49,813 bases of DNA from an uncultured Clostridia bacterium (GCA_947173485.1 CAMWFH010000020.1:1-49813), one strand, 5' to 3'. Counted from the stretch's first letter, positions 25,780-34,793 are shown. Notes: a model not told the origin generated them from the sequence alone. Numbers and translations are program-made.

Positions 25780-27222
25780 ATGGCACAGGACAAACGGCAG
25801 GTGGAGGCCATCACCCCCCGGGACGTGGACTTCGCCCAGTGGTACACAGACGTCTGCAAGAAAGCGGAGCTGATCGACTATTCCAGCATCAAGGGGATGT
25901 TCATCTACCGCCCCTATGGCTACGCCATCTGGGAGAACATCCAGCACCTGATGGACGCGGAGTTCAAGAAGACCGGACATGAGAACGTCTATCTCCCCAT
26001 GCTCATCCCCGAGTCCCTGCTCCAGAAGGAGAAGGACCATGTGGAGGGCTTCGCTCCGGAGTGCGCCTGGGTCACCATGGGGGGCAGCGAGAAACTGGAG
26101 GAGCGCTACTGCATCCGCCCCACCAGCGAGACCCTGTTCTGCGAACACTACAAGAACGTGATCCAGTCCTGGCGGGACCTGCCCAAGCTCTATAACCAGT
26201 GGTGCAGCGTCCTCCGCTGGGAGAAGACCAGCCGGCCCTTCCTCCGTCACCGGGAGTTCCTTTGGCAGGAGGGCCACACCATGCACGCCACCGCCGAAGA
26301 GGCTATGGAGGAGACTTTGCGGATGCTCAACGTCTACGCCGACTTCTGCGAGAACGTGCTGGCCATGCCCGTCACACGGGGCATCAAGACCGACAAGGAG
26401 AAGTTCAACGGCGCGGAGCAGACCTACTGCGTGGAGTGCATGATGCACGACAAGAAGGCCCTCCAGGCCGGCACCAGCCACTATTTCGGCGACGGCTTCA
26501 CCCGCGCCTTCGACATCACCTTCGCCGACAAGGACAACGGCCGCAGCTACCCCCATCAGACCAGCTGGGGCGTCTCCACCCGGCTCATCGGCGGCATCAT
26601 CATGACCCACGGTGACGACAACGGCCTGGTCCTACCCCCCCGTATCGCGCCTATCCAGGCCATCGTCCTGCCCATCGCCCAGCACAAGCCCGGCGTGATC
26701 GACGCCGCCCAGGCCCTGCTGGACCGGCTCCAGGCCGCGGGGATCCGGGCCAAGATGGACGCCAGCGACAACTCCCCCGGCTGGAAGTTCGCCGAGTACG
26801 AGATGCGGGGCGTGCCCGTCCGGGTGGAGATCGGTCCCAAGGACATGGAGAAGGGCCAGTGCTGCCTGGCCCGCCGGGACACCGGGGAGAAGACCTTCGT
26901 CCCCCTGGAGAAGCTGGAGGAGGCCGTGGCGGCTCTGCTGGACGCCATCCACGACAATATGTTCGCCATGGCCAGGAAGAACCTGGAGGACAACACCTTC
27001 CAGGCGGAGACATGGGAGGAGGTCAAGGCCCTGCTGGAGAAGAACGGCGGCGGCTTTGTCAAGACCAAGTGGTGCGGCAGCGAGGCCTGCGAGGTCGCCA
27101 TGAAGGAGAAGGTGGGCGTCACCTCCAGGTGTATGCCCCTGATCCAGACCAGGAACTTGGGCAGATGCCCCATCTGCGGCGAGGTATGCGGCACCGACAT
27201 CATCTGGGGCGTGGCCTATTGA
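25780..27222 (+). CDS. proS: Prolyl-tRNA synthetase, eukaryote/archaeal-type (ProS type 3)
   Basis: Class II aminoacyl-tRNA synthetase (480 aa) charging tRNA-Pro. It is the short form without the editing INS domain of E. coli-type ProRS. Motif 2 (RWEKTSRPFLRHREFLWQEG) and motif 3 (STRLIGGIIMTHGDDNG, then LVLPPRIAP) are clear, and RPTSETLFCEHY is the proline-site loop. An anticodon-binding domain (IQAIVLPIAQHK) follows. The C-terminal zinc-binding-like domain with CGSEAC and CPICGEVCGTD is typical of this type. The start follows AGGAGAGG. Presumably essential, and it lies between direct sites B and C. Confidence 0.96.
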   Translation: MAQDKRQVEAITPRDVDFAQWYTDVCKKAELIDYSSIKGMFIYRPYGYAIWENIQHLMDAEFKKTGHENVYLPMLIPESLLQKEKDHVEGFAPECAWVTMGGSEKLEERYCIRPTSETLFCEHYKNVIQSWRDLPKLYNQWCSVLRWEKTSRPFLRHREFLWQEGHTMHATAEEAMEETLRMLNVYADFCENVLAMPVTRGIKTDKEKFNGAEQTYCVECMMHDKKALQAGTSHYFGDGFTRAFDITFADKDNGRSYPHQTSWGVSTRLIGGIIMTHGDDNGLVLPPRIAPIQAIVLPIAQHKPGVIDAAQALLDRLQAAGIRAKMDASDNSPGWKFAEYEMRGVPVRVEIGPKDMEKGQCCLARRDTGEKTFVPLEKLEEAVAALLDAIHDNMFAMARKNLEDNTFQAETWEEVKALLEKNGGGFVKTKWCGSEACEVAMKEKVGVTSRCMPLIQTRNLGRCPICGEVCGTDIIWGVAY

Positions 27223-27243
27223 CCCGCTCTTCCCCCCAAAACG

Positions 27244-27268
27244 AGGCCCGGACGCTCTGTCCGGGCCT
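27244..27268 (+). terminator. Weak hairpin after proS
   Basis: Ten-base perfect stem AGGCCCGGAC / GTCCGGGCCT with a 5-base loop but no T-tract; a terminator call is tentative. Confidence 0.45.
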
Positions 27269-27351
27269 TGCGGCGTCTTGTGGCGCCGGCTCGTCTGGCA
27301 AAAAACCAGTGGACGCCGCTGCAATAGTGTGGTAGAATAAAGTGAAGGAAG

Positions 27352-27895
27352 GTGAGGCTGGTGGAGATCCTGGATATAGAAACAACGATCGCCCAGGGCC
27401 TGCGGGTCACAGACGACAGCGCGGGCTATGACGCCGCCCAAGTACCGGGAGAACACCATCACCCGGTATCGCCTGGTGGAGGAGCATCTGGTGGGCGAGG
27501 CCGTGGAGCCGGTCGAGAACTACGACCTGCTGTCTGTTATCGTGCTGTGCTTAGGCGATGCGGATGAGGAAAACTATGGTGGTATCCTGCGGATGCTGGA
27601 CGTACTGCTCTCCCACGAGACCAGCGAGGCGGAGAAACGAAAGATCTTGCAGGATGAATACGATATCCAAATGACGCAGACGATGGAAGAGGAGGTGTCG
27701 GTCATGTGTAACTTGAGCAAAGGCGTAAGAGAAAAGGGAATCGCCGAAGGTATGGCGAAAGGCATGGCAGAGGGCCTCCTGCTGTCCATCAAGAGCCTTG
27801 TGAAAAACATGGGCTTATCTATCGAACAGGCCATGTCTGTGCTGGAGATCCCGGAGGGGGAGCGGCAGAAGTATCTGGACCTGCTGGAAAAGTGA
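27352..27895 (+). pseudogene. Decayed Rpn-type (PD-(D/E)XK) recombination-promoting nuclease gene
   Basis: Two fragments in different frames. The first (GTG at 27352; EILDIETTIAQGLRVTDDSAG then YDAA) looks like the start of a clostridial Rpn-family protein. The second (from 27428; KYRENTITRYRLVEEHLVG ... MTQTMEEEVSVMCNLSKGV ... MGLSIEQAMSVLEIPE) is its C-terminal third. From memory of the family, about 150 internal residues with the nuclease core are missing at the join near 27428, plus a frame change. The remaining 155-residue frame could still be translated but would lack catalytic residues. The C-terminal GIAEGMAKGMAEG repeats are normal for the family. Confidence 0.7.
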
Positions 27896-27908
27896 TAGCA
27901 TCAAAAGA

Positions 27909-27945
27909 AGCCAGGGACGAACGCAGCTCGTCCCTGGCTTTTTCT
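27909..27945 (+). terminator. Terminator after the Rpn remnant
   Basis: Perfect 12-bp stem (27909-27920 with 27928-27939), 7-base loop, followed by TTTTC. Confidence 0.85.
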
Positions 27946-27957
27946 GCGAATGGGGAC

Positions 27958-28015
27958 TTGACAATAGCACGACAACGTGTTATATTTTTAATGTCAAACA
28001 ACTTGTCATACATCA
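27958..28015 (+). promoter_or_regulatory. Promoter and probable operator of the blaI-like/M56 operon
   Basis: TTGACA (27958-27963), 17-bp spacer, TATATT (27981-27986). TGTCA-type half-sites follow (27992 and 28005 region), resembling the TGACA/TGTCA elements of BlaI/MecI operators, so autorepression is likely. Confidence 0.7.
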
Positions 28016-28029
28016 AGGAGGGATGCGCC

Positions 28030-28413
28030 ATGGCACAGCAGTTGTCGGATACTGAGCTGGAGATCATGAAGATCGTATGGGGGGACCCGTCGGAGGTGAC
28101 GCTGTTCTCCTATATCATGGACGCTCTGGCGGCCAAGGGCAGGCCGTGTCAAAAGAACACCCTGATCGTTCTCCTGTCACGGCTGATGAACAAGGGCTTT
28201 TTGCGCGCCAAAAAGATCGGACGCCGCAACGAGTATATGGCCCTTGTCTCCGAATCGGCGTATCAGACAGCGCAGACGAAGGACTTCCTGGATAAGCTCT
28301 ACGAGGGCAGCGCAAAGGGGCTGGTCGCCGGTCTGATCGCGGGCGACCTGCTGACGGACGAGGAGTATGCGGAATTGAAAAAGCTGCTGGAGAAAGGGAA
28401 AGAGGGGCTATGA
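28030..28413 (+). CDS. BlaI/MecI/CopY-family transcriptional repressor
   Basis: 127 aa winged-helix repressor (penicillinase-repressor family). The N-terminal DNA-binding domain SDTELEIMKIVWGDPSE is followed by the recognition-helix region KNTLIVLLSRLMNKGFLRAKK and a C-terminal dimerisation helix LTDEEYAELKKLLEK. It normally represses its own operon until cut by the partner M56 protease. The start ATG lies 8 bp after AAGGAGGG. Its TGA overlaps the start of the M56 gene (ATGA), so the pair is translationally coupled. Confidence 0.92.
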   Translation: MAQQLSDTELEIMKIVWGDPSEVTLFSYIMDALAAKGRPCQKNTLIVLLSRLMNKGFLRAKKIGRRNEYMALVSESAYQTAQTKDFLDKLYEGSAKGLVAGLIAGDLLTDEEYAELKKLLEKGKEGL

Positions 28414-30236
28414 ACACAGTCTTCAAGGTCTTTTTGTCGATGTCCTTCTCCGGCGGACTGCTCATACTGGTCCTGCTCTTGGGAAAGCGGGTCTGGGCGG
28501 GCAAGCTCAGCCGGCAATGGCAGTATTATATCTGGCTCGCCGTTATCCTGCGGCTGCTGCTCCCCTTTGGACCGGAGACGAGCCTGCTGGGCAGGACCTA
28601 TCAGATGGCCGGGCAGGCGGCCGTCCAGGCCACGCCTCCGCCGCAGCTCTCCCCGGTCATACCGGAGGCCGGCCCTGTCCCTGCTGCCGGACTGGAGCAA
28701 GTCCAGGGGAACGCAGGCCGTCCGGCAGACGATCTAACGGAGGCCCGCCCCCTCCCAGGCATCATAGCGCCGCTGATCGAGCATATCTGGCTGCTCTGGC
28801 TGGCGGTGGCGCTGGGGCTGCTGATACGGAAGGTGTCGATCTATCAGGGCTTTATGCGGTATCTCAGGGCCAGTGCGGTCCCGGTCTCGGACACCGGACT
28901 GCTGGACCAGCTCTCCCGGCTTGCGGCACAGGCCGGCGTCAAAGAGCCGGTGGAGCTATGGGTCGATTCGCTGGTCTCTTCGCCGCTGCTGACTGGCTTT
29001 TTTCGTCCATGTATCGTGCTGCCCCGTGTGGATATCCCCGACAAGGAGCTTCGCTTCATCCTTCTGCATGAGCTGACCCACTACAAGCGGCGGGATATGT
29101 TCTATAAGTGGCTGGTACAGATCACGGTCTGCCTGCATTGGTTCGATCCGCTGGTGTATCGGATGGCCCGTGAGATCGACAAAGCCTGCGAGTTCTCTTG
29201 TGATGAGGCGGTCCTTGCGAAAATAGGGAGCAGCAGCGCGCAGGACTATGGGCAGACCCTGCTCAACGCGATGGCGGCGGTGGGGAGATACAAGGGGGAG
29301 CTGGGAGCGGTCCCTTTGAGTGAAAATAAGCAGCTATTGAAGGAAAGGTTAGGTGCGATCATGGACTTTCAGAAAAAGCCGGGCGCGACCCGGCTCTTGA
29401 CGGGGGCGCTGACGCTGTGTGTGGTGCTGGGGGCTGTTTTTGTGGGCATCTATCCCACCGCCGCGGCGTTGGACCGGATGATCGATCGTCCTCCGGCTGT
29501 TGGGTGCAAGGAGCCTGTGCCGGTGAAGGCAGACGCTTGGGGCGGGGACGCTCTTTCCCAAGCAGAGCGGGACAAGGGATTTGATGAGCTGGAAGAACAG
29601 CAGGAAAAAGAGTGGGCGGAAGCCCAGGCGGCGCAATACCGGGCGGCAGGCATCGTGATGGACAGCAAGCGCTATTTCTATCAAGGCCAGCGTGTTGGCA
29701 TCTTTCTGGATATCCGGGCTAACGGGTCCTTCTATACGCTGGATATAGACCCGGAGGGCACGGTCGATATCAGGGTCCTCCGTGATGCGGACAACAAGAT
29801 CACAGGCGTCACCTATCTGACCGAGACGGAGGCGGCGGCACTGCTGGAAGATCTGCGCGGTGACACGGACGAGGAGGACTGGGAGGCGGATGGATCGATA
29901 TCCATCCCGATCGATCTGAAAAGGATACCCGCCGGAGAGCTGGTCCCCTTAGGGGAGCATACGCTGTCCGATGGAGACCAGATCTGGTATGACCTCACCG
30001 CGGAGACTGGTGAAGGGATGAAGGTCTTTTTCGCAAAGGATGGGCAGAAGGACCCGGTCTATTGGTCCGTGCATAACTCGCGGCAGCAGGGGGAGCCGCT
30101 GCGGTGCGCCGCGGAGTTCACCGTTGGGCCCCCGGCAGGGCCTGGGACCTATGAGCTGTTCCTCCAGGCCCCAGAGGGCGCTCTGGGAAACGTGAGGGGC
30201 AGCATCTCGATCGTGCCGGCGGCAAAAGCGCCGTGA
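28410..30236 (+). CDS. BlaR1/MecR1-like M56 membrane metalloprotease with non-PBP sensor tail
   Basis: 608 aa. Hydrophobic helices lie near residues 5-25, 38-53 and 122-140. The cytoplasmic zinc protease domain carries HELTH at 220-224 and the third-ligand region ACEFSCDEAV around 259-267. A fourth helix (TGALTLCVVLGAVFVGIYP) is at 331-349. The remaining ~260 residues are extracellular: a charged stretch then beta-rich segments (RVGIFLDIRANGSFYTLDI, LVPLGEHTLSDGDQIWYDL). The penicillin-binding sensor domain of classical BlaR1 is absent, so the signal is probably not a beta-lactam bound covalently. It cleaves, or triggers cleavage of, the BlaI-like repressor in the usual model. Confidence 0.9.
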   Translation: MNTVFKVFLSMSFSGGLLILVLLLGKRVWAGKLSRQWQYYIWLAVILRLLLPFGPETSLLGRTYQMAGQAAVQATPPPQLSPVIPEAGPVPAAGLEQVQGNAGRPADDLTEARPLPGIIAPLIEHIWLLWLAVALGLLIRKVSIYQGFMRYLRASAVPVSDTGLLDQLSRLAAQAGVKEPVELWVDSLVSSPLLTGFFRPCIVLPRVDIPDKELRFILLHELTHYKRRDMFYKWLVQITVCLHWFDPLVYRMAREIDKACEFSCDEAVLAKIGSSSAQDYGQTLLNAMAAVGRYKGELGAVPLSENKQLLKERLGAIMDFQKKPGATRLLTGALTLCVVLGAVFVGIYPTAAALDRMIDRPPAVGCKEPVPVKADAWGGDALSQAERDKGFDELEEQQEKEWAEAQAAQYRAAGIVMDSKRYFYQGQRVGIFLDIRANGSFYTLDIDPEGTVDIRVLRDADNKITGVTYLTETEAAALLEDLRGDTDEEDWEADGSISIPIDLKRIPAGELVPLGEHTLSDGDQIWYDLTAETGEGMKVFFAKDGQKDPVYWSVHNSRQQGEPLRCAAEFTVGPPAGPGTYELFLQAPEGALGNVRGSISIVPAAKAP

Positions 30237-30257
30237 TGATAAAAGGGATATAAGAAT

Positions 30258-30302
30258 ATAAGACCGCCAGGGACAGTTCATCCGTGTCCCTGGCGGTCTT
30301 AT
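30258..30302. terminator. Bidirectional terminator after the M56 gene
   Basis: Perfect 18-bp stem (30258-30275 with 30285-30302), 9-base loop; it lies between convergent genes. Confidence 0.85.
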
Positions 30303-30320
30303 CACGATATATCCTCTGCC

Positions 30321-30872
30321 TTATAAGTAGATCTCGAAGGTATCGCTCTGCCATGCGGTGGTCACTTCCTCCGCCAGTGGGGCGTCCAGGAGCAGGACCG
30401 TATACAAACAGTCGCAGTACATAGAATCTGCAAGCACGATCACACGCTCTCCATAGGGGGCTATGATCTGATCGATCGCCGCCAGCGACCGTTTGAAAGT
30501 ATCATAGCCGCTACAGTCTGTGTAGATCTTCTCCTGGCCGATGACTGCAAAGACCGCAGGCTGATCAGGGACCTTGGCCTTAAAAAAGTCGGTCAGCGCT
30601 TGGGTCAGATCGTCCTCATACCCGCCCACCTGGATGCCGTACCCCTTAGCACACATAAAAGCGGCGCAAAAGCACTCGGTGTCCAGGAGGTCTTTGCTGG
30701 AAAAGTCCAAAAACTCGTCCAGCTCTTCGATAAACAACATATCACGGACGATCGATCGGTTTTTCTCATAGAACGCGGAGAGATCCCTATCCTCCAGCAG
30801 CCGCACCGCGTTTTGCAGCTCCTCCTTTTCTTCGAGCGACAGCAGCCGTTCGGCTAAGTCAACGACATCCAT
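30321..30872 (-). CDS. Hypothetical protein (183 aa)
   Basis: No family recognised with confidence. It is acidic, soluble and without a signal peptide or TM. It has an N-terminal helical region (MDVVDLAERLLSLEEKEELQ) and a C-terminal alpha/beta part (QPAVFAVIGQEKIYTDCSGY, GERVIVLADSMYCDCLYTV) rich in Cys/Tyr/Asp. The ATG at 30870-30872 is 8 bp from GGAGG, and its own promoter lies at 30936-30964. Convergent with the M56 gene across a strong terminator; divergent from the FapA-like gene. Confidence 0.75.
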   Translation of the reverse strand: MDVVDLAERLLSLEEKEELQNAVRLLEDRDLSAFYEKNRSIVRDMLFIEELDEFLDFSSKDLLDTECFCAAFMCAKGYGIQVGGYEDDLTQALTDFFKAKVPDQPAVFAVIGQEKIYTDCSGYDTFKRSLAAIDQIIAPYGERVIVLADSMYCDCLYTVLLLDAPLAEEVTTAWQSDTFEIYL

Positions 30873-30935
30873 CTTGCATACCTCCGATCGAATACGCATA
30901 GAGCAGCGCTCCCCTTGCGGCGGGGCTGCTCCCAA

Positions 30936-30964
30936 AGTATAGCACACCGCCGCGGGCAAATCAA
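30936..30964 (-). promoter_or_regulatory. Promoter of the hypothetical gene at 30321
   Basis: Minus strand TTGATT (30959-30964), 17-bp spacer, TATACT (30936-30941). Confidence 0.7.
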
Positions 30965-31027
30965 CCGGTATATCCCGCATACGTCCGGCGGAGGGGGCGA
31001 TTCGGGCGGCGATATCCCGAATACCAC

Positions 31028-31056
31028 TTGATAATTTCCCATAAAGATGATACACT
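31028..31056 (+). promoter_or_regulatory. Promoter of the FapA-like gene
   Basis: TTGATA (31028-31033), 17-bp spacer, TACACT (31051-31056), about 60 bp before the chosen ATG. Confidence 0.7.
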
Positions 31057-31115
31057 GTGATCACTTCTGCAAGGGAGAAGGCACCCATATAGAGGGGACA
31101 GCGGGGAGGATAGGC

Positions 31116-32702
31116 ATGTCGATCTTTGATCGTTTTGTTTCAAAAGAAACGGGCGGACAAAAAAGAAAAACTGTTTTCCCTGCTTCTACCAGGCAGAGGT
31201 TCTCGGAGCTGAACGAGGCCGCCATCGAGGCGAAGGAGCAGTATCCAGAGGACGGCCCGATCATAGATGATCTCGTATGGGCTATGAAGGAGGCGTGTCA
31301 GGCGCGGTACAAGCAGGCGATGGACGGCGATATGAGCCCTATGAAGGCAGAGGCCCGGTTCTTCCTGTCCAAGGACCGGCTGACAGCCTATGCCTGCCTG
31401 CTGCCGCCGGAGTATGACGGGGACGGGCTCTCACTGGAGGAATTCCTGGGGGATCTGCACTACGAGGGCATCGTCTACGGTGTGCTGAAGGAGGAGATCC
31501 CATCCAAATTCGCCCGGGGCTATCTCCACTTCTTCCCGGTGGCCCGGGGGACGCCGCCCCAGCCGGGGGAGGACGGCAAGGTGGTCGAGCTCTTCCGGCG
31601 GCGCGGCCATATGCGCCTGGAGGTCCAGAACGGCAGCCAGGTGGAGTTCGGAGAGGCGGACCAGCTCCAGCCCATCCGAAAGGGGACCGTGATCTGCCTG
31701 ATCCAGCCCCCCCGGCCAGGGACGGACGGCATGGACGTGACGGGGCTGCCGCTCCCCTGTCCTCCGGTGGTCAGCGCCTATGTGCCCCAGGGAAAGAACA
31801 TCTCCGTCGACAGGAACGGCCAGGCCCTCACCGCCGGCGTGGACGGGCTCCTATACATGGAGGACGAGCGCTTCTGCATCCAGGAGCATCAGATCATCGA
31901 GGGGGACCTGGACAACTTCCAGGGGACCTTCCAGATCGCGGGCGACCTCTACATCGGCGGGAACGTGGACGGCGGGGTCCATGTGAAGGCCTCCGGCGAC
32001 ATCGTGATCAACGGGAAGGTGGGGCGGGCCCAGGTGACCTCCACCAGCGGGACCATCCGGGTGCAGCAAGGCGTCTATGGCGTCAAGGACCAGACCCTTC
32101 TGACCGCGGCCAGCCAGGTCCAGTCCCCGGTGATGGAGTGGGCGGAGATCGAGGCCGGGACCAGCGTGATCGCGGAGACGATCTCCAACTGTGTCATCTA
32201 TTGCAGCGGCACGGTCTACGCCATGACAGGCCGCGGACTGATCGTGAACAGCCAGATCCACGCAGCCAACAGTATCCTGTGCCTGCGGGTCGGCAACTTG
32301 GCCGGCGGCCGCAGCCGGTTCTCCGTGGGCTATCCGCCCCGCATCCTGGAGACCAGGGAGCAAATCAAGGCGGATCTGGCAATGGCCCGGTCCACCGTCG
32401 AGCGGCTTTGGCCCCCGATCACCGAGCTGCGGAAAAAGGGCTCCCGAATCTCCGACCGGGAGAAGGTGCTGCTGGAGCAGCTGGTCCAGCAGCGCGATCT
32501 CTACCTCAAACGGCAGGAGGAGCTGAACGAGGAGCTGCGGACCGTGAACAGGACCCTGGATAAAAAAAGCAAGGGCCGGATCCGGTGCGAGAAGCTCTAC
32601 CCCTTCCTGGAGGTCCAGATCGGCAGGCTGACGGAGGAGATCGTCTCCATCGAGGAGAAGTGCAATATCCGTGTGGAAGAGGACAGCATCCACCTCACCT
32701 GA
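31116..32702 (+). CDS. FapA/DUF342-family protein
   Basis: 528 aa. The N-terminal ~130 residues are variable. The central FapA region (TDGMDVTGLPLPCPPVV, GKNISVDRNGQALTAGVDG, then a right-handed beta-helix-like stretch IEGDLDNFQGTFQIAGDLYIGGNV ... GDIVINGKV) is diagnostic of DUF342. A long C-terminal coiled coil follows (residues ~410-495; LLEQLVQQRDLYLKRQEELN). DUF342 proteins are polymer-forming cytoplasmic or cell-envelope-associated factors; in Vibrio FapA affects flagellar assembly. No flagellar genes are near, so the role here is open. I chose the ATG at 31116 behind GGGGAGGA; an earlier in-frame start at 31047 overlaps the -10. Confidence 0.88.
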   Translation: MSIFDRFVSKETGGQKRKTVFPASTRQRFSELNEAAIEAKEQYPEDGPIIDDLVWAMKEACQARYKQAMDGDMSPMKAEARFFLSKDRLTAYACLLPPEYDGDGLSLEEFLGDLHYEGIVYGVLKEEIPSKFARGYLHFFPVARGTPPQPGEDGKVVELFRRRGHMRLEVQNGSQVEFGEADQLQPIRKGTVICLIQPPRPGTDGMDVTGLPLPCPPVVSAYVPQGKNISVDRNGQALTAGVDGLLYMEDERFCIQEHQIIEGDLDNFQGTFQIAGDLYIGGNVDGGVHVKASGDIVINGKVGRAQVTSTSGTIRVQQGVYGVKDQTLLTAASQVQSPVMEWAEIEAGTSVIAETISNCVIYCSGTVYAMTGRGLIVNSQIHAANSILCLRVGNLAGGRSRFSVGYPPRILETREQIKADLAMARSTVERLWPPITELRKKGSRISDREKVLLEQLVQQRDLYLKRQEELNEELRTVNRTLDKKSKGRIRCEKLYPFLEVQIGRLTEEIVSIEEKCNIRVEEDSIHLT

Positions 32703-32725
32703 GGCTTTTTCTCTGGAAAGCGCCC

Positions 32726-32754
32726 TTTACAGGGGTGGAAAGATAGTGTATAAT
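32726..32754 (+). promoter_or_regulatory. Promoter of the diguanylate cyclase gene
   Basis: TTTACA (32726-32731), 17-bp spacer, TATAAT (32749-32754), 53 bp before the ATG. Confidence 0.8.
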
Positions 32755-32807
32755 AGGTCCATCATATATCCCCTCCCCGGGGAGGTCAGGACGACAGGAG
32801 AGCGCCA

Positions 32808-33722
32808 ATGGATAAAATATTGATCATCGACGACAGCCGGATACAGGCCGCCAGCCTGCAGGCGATCTTAGAGCCGGACTACGAAGTCACCCTCAGCTAC
32901 ACCGGCAACGACGGATTCCAGCAGGCCGCCACAGGGGCCTATTCCCTGATCCTGCTGGATGTCATCATGCCCAATATGGACGGCTTCACCCTCCTCCAGA
33001 CCCTCCAGGAGACGGCGCTGACCAAGTATATCCCGGTGATCCTGATCACCAGCCTCTCCGGCACCCGCCACGAGGAACGAGGGCTGACCATGGGGGCGGT
33101 GGACTACATCACCAAGCCCTTCAACCCCACCATCGTCCGGGCCCGTGTGAACACCCATATCAAGCTCTTCCACTACCAGGACCACTTCCGCCAGCAGGCG
33201 CTGATCGATGAGCTCACCGGTGTGGCCAACCGCCGCCGGTATGAGAACGACCGCTTTTTGAAGTGGCGGGAGGCGATCTGCCTGAGTCTGCCCTTCACCA
33301 TCTGCATCCTGGACGTGGACCACTTCAAGTCCTACAACGACACCTACGGCCACCCCGCCGGGGACAAGGTGCTGGTCACCGTGGCCCAGACGGTGGCCCA
33401 GCGGTTCCGCCGGACCTCCGACTTCTTTGGGCGCTACGGCGGGGAGGAGTTCGTGATGATGCTCCTGGGGGACGAGGCCAACGCTGCCTATACCTATGTG
33501 AAGCAGATCCGCCAGAGCATCGAGGACCTCCATATCCCCTGCACGTCCCCCGTATCGGATTGGGTGACTGTCAGCGCCGGCGGCGTCACCTGCACGCCCC
33601 AGCCGGGAACCTCCTTCGATACATACCTGAAGATCGCCGATACCATGCTCTACGACGCCAAGCGCCTAGGCCGCAACCGGGTGGTCTGGAACCACAACGG
33701 CGAGGCGTGGATGGAAAAGTGA
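32808..33722 (+). CDS. Response regulator with GGDEF output (diguanylate cyclase, PleD-like)
   Basis: 304 aa. The REC domain occupies residues ~1-120: acidic pair Asp8/Asp9, phospho-acceptor Asp51 in LLDVIMPNMDGF, Lys103 in ITKPF. The GGDEF domain spans ~130-295, starting at the DELTGVANRRRYE motif. The active-site signature is GGEEF (211-215), and the product-inhibition site RxxD is RTSD (202-205). Both catalytic and inhibitory sites are intact, so it should make c-di-GMP on phosphorylation. No histidine kinase is adjacent. A strong terminator follows, so the gene is monocistronic. Confidence 0.95.
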   Translation: MDKILIIDDSRIQAASLQAILEPDYEVTLSYTGNDGFQQAATGAYSLILLDVIMPNMDGFTLLQTLQETALTKYIPVILITSLSGTRHEERGLTMGAVDYITKPFNPTIVRARVNTHIKLFHYQDHFRQQALIDELTGVANRRRYENDRFLKWREAICLSLPFTICILDVDHFKSYNDTYGHPAGDKVLVTVAQTVAQRFRRTSDFFGRYGGEEFVMMLLGDEANAAYTYVKQIRQSIEDLHIPCTSPVSDWVTVSAGGVTCTPQPGTSFDTYLKIADTMLYDAKRLGRNRVVWNHNGEAWMEK

Positions 33723-33760
33723 TCGACAAAAAATACACCTACAGCGGGCTATACAAGGCA

Positions 33761-33800
33761 GAGGGCAGCGGACGGGGACCGTCCGCCGCCCTCCCTTTTT
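33761..33800 (+). terminator. Terminator of the diguanylate cyclase gene
   Basis: Stem GAGGGC-a-GCGGACGG / CCGTCCGC-c-GCCCTC (33761-33793), 3-base loop, then CCTTTTTT. Confidence 0.9.
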
Positions 33801-33879
33801 TGAGAGGATCTGGCAGGGATAGACCGCCCCCGAGCGCACAGACTGAGAGGGACTTTCAGAACGACAGGAGGCAGATCCT

Positions 33880-34698
33880 ATGTTACCCTTCAGCCGCCGG
33901 GGAAATATCATCCTCACCATCACCACCCTCTGCCTGATCTTCGGCAGTCTGCTCTACCTGGCCCTCCGCCAGGAGGACCTCCGTCCCGCCGGCGCCAGCG
34001 CGGCGGTGCCGGCCGCCGTGACCGACTGGGGCCTCTCCTTCCAGACCCAGGGCGCCGCCCCCATCGGCAACGCGTCCGTGGCCGACTTGGCAAAGTACGA
34101 CGCCTACTACCTGGGCGACACCTCCCAAAAGACGATCTATCTCACCTTCGACTGCGGCTATGAGAACGGCTGCACGGAGCCGATCTTGGACGCGCTGAAA
34201 AAGCATGACGCCCCCGCAGCCTTCTTTGTGGTGGGGCATATGGTGGAGTCCGCCCCGGATATCGTCCGGCGGATGGTGGAGGAGGGCCACATCGTGGGCA
34301 ACCACACCTACCACCATCCTGATATGTCCAAGATCTCCGCTCCAGCGGATTTCCAGGAGGAGCTGGACAGCCTGTCCGAGGTGTTCCAGGGCCTGACCGG
34401 CAAGCCCCTCTCCATGTACTACCGCCCGCCCCAGGGGAAGTACAGTGAGGAGAACCTCCGCCAGGCCCAGGCGCTGGGGTATAAGACCATTTTCTGGAGC
34501 CTGGCCTATGTGGACTGGTACGCCGACGATCAGCCCACCCCCCAGCAGGCCTATGACAAGCTGCTCCCCCGCATCCACGATGGGGCCATCGTCCTGCTCC
34601 ACTCCACCTCCCAGACCAACGCCGCCATCCTGGATGAGCTGCTGACCAAGTGGGAGGACATGGGCTACACCTTCGCCTCCCTGGACGAGCTGCCCTGA
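33880..34698 (+). CDS. pdaA: Polysaccharide deacetylase PdaA-like (muramic delta-lactam synthesis)
   Basis: 272 aa NodB-fold deacetylase with an N-terminal membrane anchor or signal (residues 9-28). Motifs: MT1 LTFDCGYENG (Asp91), MT2 GNHTYHHPD (metal His142 and His146), MT3 YYRPPQGKYS, MT4 WSLAYVDWYADDQ, MT5 IVLLHSTS. The YENG and VDW features are those of B. subtilis PdaA, which deacetylates N-acetylmuramic acid so that spore cortex delta-lactam can form. With spoVAC it supports an endospore former. RBS GGAGG 8 bp upstream. Expected in forespore sigma-G regulation; no promoter identified. Confidence 0.9.
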   Translation: MLPFSRRGNIILTITTLCLIFGSLLYLALRQEDLRPAGASAAVPAAVTDWGLSFQTQGAAPIGNASVADLAKYDAYYLGDTSQKTIYLTFDCGYENGCTEPILDALKKHDAPAAFFVVGHMVESAPDIVRRMVEEGHIVGNHTYHHPDMSKISAPADFQEELDSLSEVFQGLTGKPLSMYYRPPQGKYSEENLRQAQALGYKTIFWSLAYVDWYADDQPTPQQAYDKLLPRIHDGAIVLLHSTSQTNAAILDELLTKWEDMGYTFASLDELP

Positions 34699-34793
34699 CC
34701 GTTCCAGGCCCCTCTGAACGGATGCTATGACGCCGCCGGAGGGCAGCAAGTGACCTTTTGTCCCTCCGCCAGCAGTTTATGCCCGCCCAATAG

